The notes under the pieces: generated by a model
The model's database searches: none
Told to the model about the DNA's origin: nothing
The model's input: only the letters and a program-made list of their open reading frames with translations
Assembly: GCA_964502885.1 (NCBI GenBank)
Contig: CAZCXU010000003.1
Span: 23,922-87,921 of the forward strand
DNA: 64,000 nt
Origin: XYB1-FULL-44-23 sp964502885
GTDB lineage: Bacteria > Patescibacteriota > Microgenomatia > CAZETR01 > Amesbacteraceae
Reading direction: 5' to 3'
Part shown: in pieces, positions 52,934 to 61,900 of the stretch
Layout: every line of letters starts with the position of its first letter
Numbering within the stretch: position 1 is the stretch's first letter
Position numbers and translations under genes: made by a program

Positions 52934-54305
52934 GCACCGCCGCCTCCTCAGCTTTGCCGATATACAAAAACTTATCCTCTTCCATCTGGTCATATTTTCC
53001 ATCTAAAATCGCCGCCACTCCAGCTACCGTATCCGCCAGCTTCACAAACACACCCTTTTTACCTGTCTGCTCTTCCGCCACAAAAAAGTTTTGTGTCATA
53101 AAGTTTTTGATTTTTTTTGCCCGTTTGTACAAAAGTTGGTTTTCTGCAGACAATTCCGACTCACCCACCAAAGCCACCATTCTTTCCAGGCTTTCCGCCT
53201 TGTTTAATGTTACCTGCGCCCGCACTGCGGTATCATAATGCGCCTGCCCCACCCAGGCAGGGTTAAGCGCTGATGAATTTGACGACAAAATGTCCACAGC
53301 CGGAAGCCTTCCTTGTTGATACACCGTGCGCGACAAAGTAACTACCGAATCCAAATATGGAAAAATTGATTGCACGCCCTGATCCAGTAAATCATCCGAC
53401 GGCACATAGATGGCTTCAATGGAAGAAACTACTCCCTTTTGGGTAGATACCAAACGCTCATGGAAATCGGCCATCTCAGAGGCCAACGTCGCCTGGTAGC
53501 CATCCTCAGACGGTATCATATTCATAAGAGTCGACAACTCATTTCCCGCCTGAGCCAGACGAAACACATTATCAATTAGAAATAACACATTTTTCCCCGA
53601 ATCTCTAAAGTGTTCTGCCAGCGTCACACCCGTCAGACCGGTCAAAAATCTGATAGCCGAATTGGCACCCATCGATCCATACACCAGACTCACGTACTTC
53701 AACAGATTTCGTGATTTCAATTCCTCATACAACTCCTGCCCCTCTCTTGTACGCTCACCCACTCCCGCAAACACCGAAGCATTACCCTCAACAGCGGTTA
53801 CCACATTGTGCATTATTTCTGTCAAAAGCAAAGTCTTGCCTACTCCGGCACCACCAAACAACCCCATCTTGCCGCCCTTAATCAATGGAGAAAATAAGTC
53901 GATAACTTTCACTCCCGTTTCCCACACCTCTGTCTTGGTAGACACCAGTTCATAACCTGGTGCAGCACCAAATATCGCTTTTCTCTCCGAGGATTTAATT
54001 TCTCCCGCCCCATCCACAGGCTCACCAAATACATCCATGACTCTTCCCAACACCGATTCTCCCACCGGCACTGACATGTACTCACCAGTATTTTCCACCT
54101 CCACCCCCCGCGCCAACTCCTCTACCCCTGAGATGGCCAAGCAATAAAACAAATTTGGACCTGCCGATGAATAAACCTTTAACCTCACTTCCGGTTTTTC
54201 TGCCAGACTTAAAATGTGATGCACCTCTGGCAAGTTGTCCCGGAACTCGACTTCCACAATATTCCCCCGTACCCCCACCACAATTCCCTTTTGTTTGGTT
54301 CTCAT
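52926..54305 (-). CDS. atpD: ATP synthase F1 beta subunit
   Basis: 459 residues. Walker A LFGGAGVGKTLLLTEIMHNV and the catalytic glutamate in GVGERTREGQELY are intact, so it should hydrolyse or make ATP. YVPSDDLLDQGVQSIFPYLD replaces the usual PADDLTDPAPATTF, and the DELSEED lever region is changed to GESELSAENQ, both showing divergence in the gamma-contact parts. Confidence 0.94.
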   Translation of the reverse strand: MRTKQKGIVVGVRGNIVEVEFRDNLPEVHHILSLAEKPEVRLKVYSSAGPNLFYCLAISGVEELARGVEVENTGEYMSVPVGESVLGRVMDVFGEPVDGAGEIKSSERKAIFGAAPGYELVSTKTEVWETGVKVIDLFSPLIKGGKMGLFGGAGVGKTLLLTEIMHNVVTAVEGNASVFAGVGERTREGQELYEELKSRNLLKYVSLVYGSMGANSAIRFLTGLTGVTLAEHFRDSGKNVLFLIDNVFRLAQAGNELSTLMNMIPSEDGYQATLASEMADFHERLVSTQKGVVSSIEAIYVPSDDLLDQGVQSIFPYLDSVVTLSRTVYQQGRLPAVDILSSNSSALNPAWVGQAHYDTAVRAQVTLNKAESLERMVALVGESELSAENQLLYKRAKKIKNFMTQNFFVAEEQTGKKGVFVKLADTVAGVAAILDGKYDQMEEDKFLYIGKAEEAAVHG

Positions 54306-54306
54306 T

Positions 54307-55167
54307 TTAGTTTGCCCACAAAGATAATCCCGAAATAGTTCCCAATTGCCTTCTATTCTGAAACTTATGATGCAGTCTCATCTCTTCAGAATGTAATTTC
54401 CCCAATCTATTCTCCACGTTTTCTACTGATTTATCCAAAGCCAGCATGCGGGATGCATACTTCGCCAGCTGCGACTCATGCAAAGTCTGCTCAAAAACCG
54501 AAGTCAAAATCTCCCCCTCAAATACTTTAGCGATCACTTCCACCGACGGTTCAAACAAGTACTGGCTGGCGACCTTTTTTTCCAACCCCTCAACCTTCAC
54601 AGACTCTACAGCAACAACGGCATCTCCCGACACGGAAGTGGCTACCGGCTCCTGATACAAAATTGTTTTGAATTGTCCATAAAAAACCAGAATTTTTTCA
54701 AACTGCATTAGATAGCGCATTATCATTTGGAAGCTCTCCAAATCAACTCCATCATCAGCAAAATCGTAGTAGTTATACAATCTTCCAGGCAGCCTATCCG
54801 TCATCATTTTGATCCCAAACTTTCCCAGTACCACCAGGTCCGGATTCGTCTCCTTGGCAAATTCAGAAAATTTCTCAAAAGTCCTATCAACTATGTCTCC
54901 GTAAAGGCCAGAATTAGCCGAAACAAACACTGCGACAGTTTTTCCGTTCTTAGGCCGAATACTCTCCCCATGTTTCACTTTTATTTGATAAGCGGCCTTC
55001 ACTCGTTTAAATATGTCCAAAAGCCCATCCAAAAATTGCCGTGACTGTAAAACTGCCCCCCTGATCTTTTGCATCCTCGAAGCTGCCACCTCTTCATATA
55101 CCTCCACGAGTCCCCGCAAAGACAATAATCCCTCACGTTCAATAAGTATTTGTTTTTTGGAAATCAT
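54307..55167 (-). CDS. atpG: ATP synthase F1 gamma subunit
   Basis: 286 residues. The two long coiled-coil ends are visible: LVEVYEEVAASRMQKIRGAV at the N-terminus and LAKYASRMLALDKSVENVEN near the C-terminus. The middle Rossmann-like part has TVAVFVSANSGLYGDIVDRT. Weakly conserved in sequence but placed between alpha and beta as in all F1 operons. Confidence 0.85.
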   Translation of the reverse strand: MISKKQILIEREGLLSLRGLVEVYEEVAASRMQKIRGAVLQSRQFLDGLLDIFKRVKAAYQIKVKHGESIRPKNGKTVAVFVSANSGLYGDIVDRTFEKFSEFAKETNPDLVVLGKFGIKMMTDRLPGRLYNYYDFADDGVDLESFQMIMRYLMQFEKILVFYGQFKTILYQEPVATSVSGDAVVAVESVKVEGLEKKVASQYLFEPSVEVIAKVFEGEILTSVFEQTLHESQLAKYASRMLALDKSVENVENRLGKLHSEEMRLHHKFQNRRQLGTISGLSLWAN

Positions 55168-56618
55168 ATATATATCTTCAATAGCTTATCAGCATTTTTA
55201 CGCACAAGTTCGGTAAGCTTCTTCATGGAATCGCTTTCCTTGATTATCCCATTAATTAATTCTCCAATTTCCGGTTTTGTATCAAATACACCCATTGCCT
55301 TGTCCAATCCTTTTCCGTTCCACATCCCTGTAATCAACAGGGCCACAGAAACCAACTGAAGATTGTATGGAACACTCGATTGAATAGGTTGATCGAAAAA
55401 ACCCAACAGTCTGTCGCCTATTGTCAGTATCTGCCGCGAACTCTCGCCCAACTCAGCTCCGAATTTCAAAAAACCCTGAGTGCGCTCATAGCTGGTCAAA
55501 AGCTCCATCAAAGACCGTCCAATCTCCCTCGCCAGAATTGTCTGTGTCTGGTGTCCGACACGAGTGACCGAAACAAAAGCGTTTATTGCTGGCCGTCTCC
55601 CTTTAAAAAACAAATCTCCATCAAAAAAAATGTGTCCATCAGTCATAGACATGAGGTTGGTTTGAATGTATCCGGTGATATCTCCTTGTACAGTTTCAGC
55701 CACCGGCAAACAGGTAATCGCCACCTCTTTCCCATCCACTACAAAATTTCCCGCCCTTTCCAGAAGTTTCGAATGGGTATAAAAGATATCCCCCGGATAC
55801 GAATCCCTACCTGGAAATCGTCTCGAAACTAGCGACATCTCCCGATAAAACATCGCATGTGCGGACATGTCATCCATAATCACCAACACATCCCGTCCTT
55901 GATCTCTAAAATACTCGGCAATAGTCATAGCGGTATATGGACACAAAAAAATCTCCCCAGGAGAATCCTGTGACGAAGCCGCCACCAAAACAGAACTGTT
56001 CCAAACCTCTTTTTCCTGTAAAAACGCCTCAATTTTTTTCACCTCAATTTTTTTCTTGGCAATTGCCGCATAGACACAAACAGAACCCAACTTTGCCTGT
56101 GTTGCGGCAGCCTGCAGCAGCAAATTACTCTTTCCCGTTTTTCTATCTCCCACAATTAACTCTCTTTGACCCATACCCAAAGGCACCATCAAGTCCACCA
56201 ATATTACCCCCGTACTCATCATCCGATTGATCCTCTTGCGTGTCGAAATCCCCCCCGGCACCACGTCCACATCACGCCACACCATTTCCGAATTGGATAC
56301 GGAATCTCCATAAATCATTCTTCCCAACACATCAACAGTATGCCCCAACAAACTTTCACTCACCGGCACCGAAATACGTTTGCCTGTCCTCACAACTCTC
56401 ACACCAGCCTTAACACTCTCACGGGCTAACACCAGCACCTCAATAGCATCTTTCTTCAATGTGGTCACCTGCCCCCTCTGTCCACTTTCAAACAAGACCA
56501 TCTCTCCTTGCTTTACGCCCGGCAACCCCGCCACCTCAACAACAGAATGCAATAATTTCTGCACTTGGCCGACTTCCCCAAACTCAAGCAACCATTTGTC
56601 AAAATCCCGCTGCTCCAT
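55164..56618 (-). CDS. atpA: ATP synthase F1 alpha subunit
   Basis: 484 residues. P-loop IVGDRKTGKSNLLLQAAATQ with GDRKTGKS in place of GDRQTGKT. The arginine-finger motif RRPAINAFVSVTRVGHQTQ is kept, so it can complete beta's active site. Slightly short. Overlaps atpG by 4 nt. Confidence 0.94.
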   Translation of the reverse strand: MEQRDFDKWLLEFGEVGQVQKLLHSVVEVAGLPGVKQGEMVLFESGQRGQVTTLKKDAIEVLVLARESVKAGVRVVRTGKRISVPVSESLLGHTVDVLGRMIYGDSVSNSEMVWRDVDVVPGGISTRKRINRMMSTGVILVDLMVPLGMGQRELIVGDRKTGKSNLLLQAAATQAKLGSVCVYAAIAKKKIEVKKIEAFLQEKEVWNSSVLVAASSQDSPGEIFLCPYTAMTIAEYFRDQGRDVLVIMDDMSAHAMFYREMSLVSRRFPGRDSYPGDIFYTHSKLLERAGNFVVDGKEVAITCLPVAETVQGDITGYIQTNLMSMTDGHIFFDGDLFFKGRRPAINAFVSVTRVGHQTQTILAREIGRSLMELLTSYERTQGFLKFGAELGESSRQILTIGDRLLGFFDQPIQSSVPYNLQLVSVALLITGMWNGKGLDKAMGVFDTKPEIGELINGIIKESDSMKKLTELVRKNADKLLKIYI

Positions 56619-56621
56619 ACT

Positions 56622-57095
56622 TTATTCAAGCACCGCCTGCCTCCACAGTTCTTGCCAATTCTTACTAACCGATCCGTCAAAGTACTTCCCCTGAAAGGTT
56701 AGTCTTGCCCCAGCAATAACATCAGGGTTAATCTTTAATTCCACCACAAAATCAGTCAAAACAAACTTCTCCAGCTTACCAATTACGCTTTTTAAAGTTT
56801 CATTTGTCACCTCCTGCGCCACTTCCATTTCTATCAACGGCACCCCAGCAAGCTTTTGCTTCATCGATCTTATCAGATTAGTCCTCCCGTCCAGACCAGC
56901 ACCAAATCCTTTATTCATATTGTCCTTAATCGCCAGATTGAGATTCAAAGACACTTGCTCGTCCAGCACCTGATCAAAAGCTCCGTTTCCGGTTTTATAG
57001 ACAGAACGTTCAAGGTTATCCAACTCGCTCAGATACTGAATCAACTCACTTCTTAATCTCACTGCAGGCACCACCAATTCATCACCCAAAGACAT
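56622..57095 (-). CDS. atpH: ATP synthase delta subunit
   Basis: 157 residues from ATG 57095 (MSLGDELVVPAVRLRSELIQ), overlapping atpF by 14 nt; an earlier ATG at 57116 is possible. The C-terminal half has KINPDVIAGARLTFQGKYFD and GSVSKNWQ, matching the conserved end of delta/OSCP. Links F1 to the peripheral stalk b. Confidence 0.8.
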   Translation of the reverse strand: MSLGDELVVPAVRLRSELIQYLSELDNLERSVYKTGNGAFDQVLDEQVSLNLNLAIKDNMNKGFGAGLDGRTNLIRSMKQKLAGVPLIEMEVAQEVTNETLKSVIGKLEKFVLTDFVVELKINPDVIAGARLTFQGKYFDGSVSKNWQELWRQAVLE

Positions 57096-57675
57096 TTTGT
57101 TTCCTCGCTTCATCAATAGTTTTGAGAATTAATTCTTCATGCTCTTTTACCGAAAACACCTTTCCCAGCAGCTGCCCGCCAATTTTTTCCAGAGCTTTTT
57201 TGGTTTTCTCGTTAATTTCCGCAATTTTCAATCGTTTATATTCTGCCACCTCGGCTTCTGCCGTTTGGTATTCAGTTTTCAATCGCTCCGCAACTTCCCT
57301 TTCCACCCCCAACGTTTCCATTTCCAATGCCTCTTTGAACTCAGCAGCCTCTTTCGCCATATCGCCAGCGATATTTTTTGATATGGAATGAATTGTTTCT
57401 TTATATTCTTGCAATTGTCCGCTGGTAATCTTATTCATTTCCAAATCCAACACACTTTGCCATTTTTCCGCATCAACTTTGGCCTCGCCAATAATTACCG
57501 CAGCCCTAGCTCTGGCCTCTTTCAATAGTCTGCCGGCCAATTTCCGCACCCGCACCTCACTCTCATCCCACTCTTTTCTTATAGAAGCCAATTCCCGCAA
57601 GCTTCTAATATAACCCCACAACAGCAGTCCCAGAACAAACACTAAAGTTGCAATAATTCCCAATTCAAACGACAT
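57082..57675 (-). CDS. atpF: ATP synthase F0 b subunit
   Basis: 197 residues. One N-terminal membrane helix (IIATLVFVLGLLLWGYIRSL) and a long charged coiled coil (residues 30-170), ending LLGKVFSVKEHEELILKTID. The peripheral stalk of F-type ATPases. Its presence shows the F1 part is meant to sit on the membrane. Confidence 0.85.
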   Translation of the reverse strand: MSFELGIIATLVFVLGLLLWGYIRSLRELASIRKEWDESEVRVRKLAGRLLKEARARAAVIIGEAKVDAEKWQSVLDLEMNKITSGQLQEYKETIHSISKNIAGDMAKEAAEFKEALEMETLGVEREVAERLKTEYQTAEAEVAEYKRLKIAEINEKTKKALEKIGGQLLGKVFSVKEHEELILKTIDEARKQNVFG

Positions 57676-57679
57676 ATTT

Positions 57680-58465
57680 TTATAATATCAAAATAACGTA
57701 GGCCAATGCCAATCCACCAGCCATAATTGCCAGAGTCATAATCAAGTTCAACGCCACCGTCAACTGAATCATTTTTCCTGCCAATGGATTTCTCCCCAAG
57801 GCCTCCACCCCCTGTTTCGCCACCCTTCCGAAATACACAAAACCCAACCCAAATGCCAGCAAAGCGATTAATATGGCCAAAAGATACCTCATTGAAGCCA
57901 ATGGAGTTAGAGTAGGCGCCAACAAACCCTCTTTCAGAGACTCCAGCAAATTTCCCCTGGCTGTCTTAGCAATAATTGCCGGCCTGATGTCAATTGCTAC
58001 CAATATCCGACCGACTTTATTCCGATCCGTTTCCAAATAATCCTCCAGGGCAACTCCCAAAACGTTTCCGCTTTTATCAGCAAGTTGTCCAACTCCGGGA
58101 GTTTTTGAAGCTGTGATAAAATTACCTCGTTTGATTTCTCCATTTCCCGCATTCACTCTCGTATACGCCTTTCCAGAAGTTGCTACGGATTGAAAATTAG
58201 TTTCAGTAACATTTTCCAGGACCACAGCCGGATCTGAAACATATACACCATAAATTGACACATCATATTCAAAATTACACCTTTTTATACCTTCTGTATA
58301 GGCACACAATACACTTCCATCTTCAATATTTTCCTCAGTAAGTTCTAGATCTATTGCCACAGTTGAAGCAGAAAACTGTGCTCGCGCGAATTCGGGAAAG
58401 CCTATCAAATAAATCAATCCGAAAATTATCACAATTGACCTAACCATATTAATAAAACTCATCAT
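57680..58465 (-). CDS. subunit-c-like membrane hairpin fused to an extracytoplasmic domain
   Basis: 261 residues from ATG 58465 (7 nt after a promoter -10; the TTG at 58501 is part of the -35). An N-terminal signal or membrane helix (SIVIIFGLIYLIGFPEFARA) leads to about 150 outside residues with NGEIKRGNFITASKTPGVG and NVLGVALEDYLE, a beta domain of the kind found in fibre-like proteins. The end is a two-helix hairpin with the c-subunit loop: VEALGRNPLAGKMIQ. Helix 2 (VALNLIMTLAIMAGGLALAY) has no Asp or Glu, nor has helix 1, so the ion-binding carboxylate of subunit c is absent. First gene of the ATPase operon; no subunit a is seen. Confidence 0.65.
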   Translation of the reverse strand: MMSFINMVRSIVIIFGLIYLIGFPEFARAQFSASTVAIDLELTEENIEDGSVLCAYTEGIKRCNFEYDVSIYGVYVSDPAVVLENVTETNFQSVATSGKAYTRVNAGNGEIKRGNFITASKTPGVGQLADKSGNVLGVALEDYLETDRNKVGRILVAIDIRPAIIAKTARGNLLESLKEGLLAPTLTPLASMRYLLAILIALLAFGLGFVYFGRVAKQGVEALGRNPLAGKMIQLTVALNLIMTLAIMAGGLALAYVILIL

Positions 58466-58472
58466 AAACATC

Positions 58473-58501
58473 AGCGTACGGTTTCCTACCCCAAATGTCA
58501 A
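58473..58501 (-). promoter_or_regulatory. promoter of the ATPase operon
   Basis: Minus strand: TTGACA (58501-58496), 17-nt spacer, TACGCT (58478-58473), 7 nt to ATG 58465. The -10 box is weak. Confidence 0.5.
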
Positions 58502-58968
58502 TCAATATACGGTTTAAAAAATCAAAAGTTGTTCAATTTCAAGTAATAGCTTCAATCTTCTACTATAAGACTTCGAAGTATACATTACAGGACAGTGAAC
58601 CTAGTGTATCAAGGTGACTAAAACTTAAATTGTGATTTTAAAGTCATGACACAGAAAATTTTCTCAAATGAAATAAAATATTTTCAAAAAAACTCCTTTC
58701 TTTAAGTTGTCAATGCAAACATTTTCTAAAGTAGACCAAAAGCGTGAGTTACACATAATTACACGAAGTATAATCAATCGAAGCTAGGCATCGAATTCCG
58801 GTTTTGATTAATCATTTCCCGCGGCATCGTGTATCAAATATCTATAACGCGCGCATACACATTAATAAAAACTCACTATTGACACCGATTAATTAATAAT
58901 TAATCATGATTAATAAGAACTTAGACAAACATACCCATGTCCAACTTCGTGTCTAAGTTCAAAAATCC
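58502..58968. promoter_or_regulatory. AT-rich divergent control region with palindromes
   Basis: 467 bp without a gene, between the ATPase operon and the fibre protein. It holds TTGACA (58879-58884), the 16-bp palindrome ATTAATCATGATTAAT near 58900-58915, and an 11-bp inverted repeat GAACTTAGACA (58917-58927) / TGTCTAAGTTC (58950-58960) ending 8 nt before the ATG. The last is well placed to be an operator for the MerR-like domain encoded next, or a hairpin in its leader. Confidence 0.5.
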
Positions 58969-61900
58969 ATGCCCACAAACCTGCCCGACGCTCTTAAAAA
59001 CTCCTACTGCCTTTCCATTCAGGAAGCTGCAGATTTTCTTAAAGTCTCTTCAAAAACCCTTCGCCGTTGGGAAAAACAGGGTGCACTGATCCCGGAAAGA
59101 ACTGTAGGCAATCAGCGTCGCTATTCACTTGTCCAACTTCAGGAGTTTAACCCACAAGTTAAAAAGTCTTATTCTCCCGCTATCACTTCAGTCCTCTCAT
59201 CCTCCGTATCCGCATCACACCCAACTGCGCCCGCCTCAATATCAGTCGGTAGCACAAATTCAATTCCCGCAAATTACATTCCCCGCACCCCGCCTCAATC
59301 TCTCTTTCCGCACAAATTTATACTTACACTTTCCTTCACAATCACACTGATCACGCTCGTATTCGCCAGCAATCGACTATTTCCTTTTATTGGAAATTTA
59401 CCTGGCAAATTATTATCCATCTCATCTTCAATAACGGCTTCATTACACCGACAACACACTCCTACTTCAGTTGATAGAAATTACACAGATTCAAACTCCT
59501 CTGTTCTTGCCGCAGAAACAAATTTTAATGACCTTCTTCTCCGTGTGAATGTCCCTGCTAATTTTGGCAAAGAACTTACCGTAGTTGGAAACCTTACAGC
59601 GCCAAATATCATCTATGGCCTTAGGGCCGGAACCGGTATCACCATTTCTGCGGGACAAACTCCTACTATTTCCGCAACTGCCACAGCAGGAGTTACATCT
59701 TTTCAGGGTCAAACTGGTGCACTTACTTTAACCGCAGGAAGCGGCATCTTGATTGATGGTACAAGTATTTCCGCAACCGACCTAGGCTCATCTCAAACTT
59801 TTTTCTCAAAAATCAAAGTCTCTGGACAATCCACAATTGAAGCCGGATCAAACAAAGACACCCTGGAAATCGCTGCCGGCACAGGAATTTCAATATCAAC
59901 AAACACTTCTGACAAGAAAGTTACTATCGCCAGCACAACTTCGGGCAATGGAATAAATCTTTCTTCCTACTCTATCGGAGATCTGCTATACGCCACATCT
60001 TCCAGCTTGCTATCCAGATTGGCAATAGGCACAGAGGGCCAAACGCTGACAGTCATCGGTGGCACTCCAACCTGGTATACCAGTTCATCCCTCTGCTCAG
60101 GGACATGCATTGGAAACGCCCCCACTACAACTCAAACCATTACTCCCACAGTCAATTCAGCCACAGGATTAGTTGTGGCCCAAGCGTTAGCTGGAACCGT
60201 AGATATTTTTTCCGTCACCAACAATGACTCCTCTACAAAATACCTGTTTGTCGATTCCAACGGAAACGTCAATATTTCCTCCTCTCTCCAGCTCACCTCA
60301 ACCACACCAATCATCTCCATCAGCAACGGCAACACTCTCTCTTTCACTGACGGCACAAACAATCTGGCACAAATTCGTGACGATGGCGCTCACGGATCAT
60401 TTCTGATCGACAATCTAATTGCCAGCTCCAGCGCTGGATTTAATCTCACAGGCAACATTGTAGGTATTGGATCTCCTTCACTTAGCGGTATTGGTTCTAT
60501 CAACGGTGGTACTTTTGTCGGTGGAACTTTCAACGGCGCCACCATTACCGGAGGTACTCTTTCCGGAGGATCTATAACCGGAGGCTCTTACACCGCAACC
60601 GGCCTTACCGTTACTGGAAATTACACCGCCACTGTCGGCAATGGAAACTCTTTTCTCATAGCCGACACCGATCTCAATACTTTGTTTACATTGGCCGATT
60701 CAGGCACCACAGGAACACTGTCTGTAAATGCTGCCAACATCACCGGCCTTTCTACCGGTGTCGTATATGTGTCCGACGGAAACGGCACATTGGCATCAGA
60801 ACCGACACTTTCAATAGTTCGCGGTGGCACAAATAGTACAGCTGCTCCCGCATTAGGTGGAATCGCCTACGGCACTGGCACAGCCTACGCGTTCACTTCA
60901 TCTGGCAGCATTGGTCAGATACTTCAAAGCAATGGAACAGATGCCCCTACTTGGGTCAATTCATCAGCCATTAACTTTTGGCAAAGAAATTCTGGGGTAA
61001 TCTCTCCAACCGAAATCAGCAACGACCTGACTATCGGCGGAACCGCTACTTCATCATCAAAATTCCAAATATATGCTGACACAGGTAGTGCATCATCATC
61101 CGGAACTCTCACCCTATACGGATCACCGCCAAATTTGAATATTCTCAATGGCGGAAACTTCTCCCTCCGCACAAGCCCAGGAGGGAATTCTGGTTTAACA
61201 GATCGCATAACCGTCACTTCCAGTGGACGCATTGGTATCAACAATAACAATCCCGCAGACACGCTGGACGTAAACGGTCCAATATATCTCGATCAGATAG
61301 CCAGTCCGTCAGCTACCGCCAATCGCATTTTCAACATATCAGGAACTCTGTATTGGGACGGCAACCAAATCTGTACCACCGGCAGCTCTTGTGCATCAAT
61401 CGGCACCGTAGGGGTATCGGGAAGTCCTGTGGCTGGACAAATCTCTTTCTTCACATCAAATTCAGACATCACCGGAAATAACAATTTTTGGTGGGACAAC
61501 ACCAACTCTCTTTTTGGAATCGGCACCAGTTCTCCGGTTTCTAAACTGCACATAACTGGCTCGGTAGCTGGAAAAGCTTTAGCAACTTTGAACGAAACAG
61601 GCAATCAGGATATTTTCACCGCCTCAGCTAGCGGAGTCAGTCAATTCACCATTCAAAACGACGGAGACATTATTGCGAGCGGAAACGTATCCGGACTCAC
61701 TGGCATTGATTCATCCGGAACCATCACTTTCAGCGATCTCTCCACAGGTGCCGTCTACAGCAACGCCGGAGTCATCACTTCCGAAGCCCAACTGGCGATA
61801 GCCCGCGGTGGCACCAACAGCACCGCCACTCCCACCGCCGGAGCTCTGTCTTACGGAACCGGTACCGCTTACGCATTCAACAGCGCCGGTGTCGCCGGTC

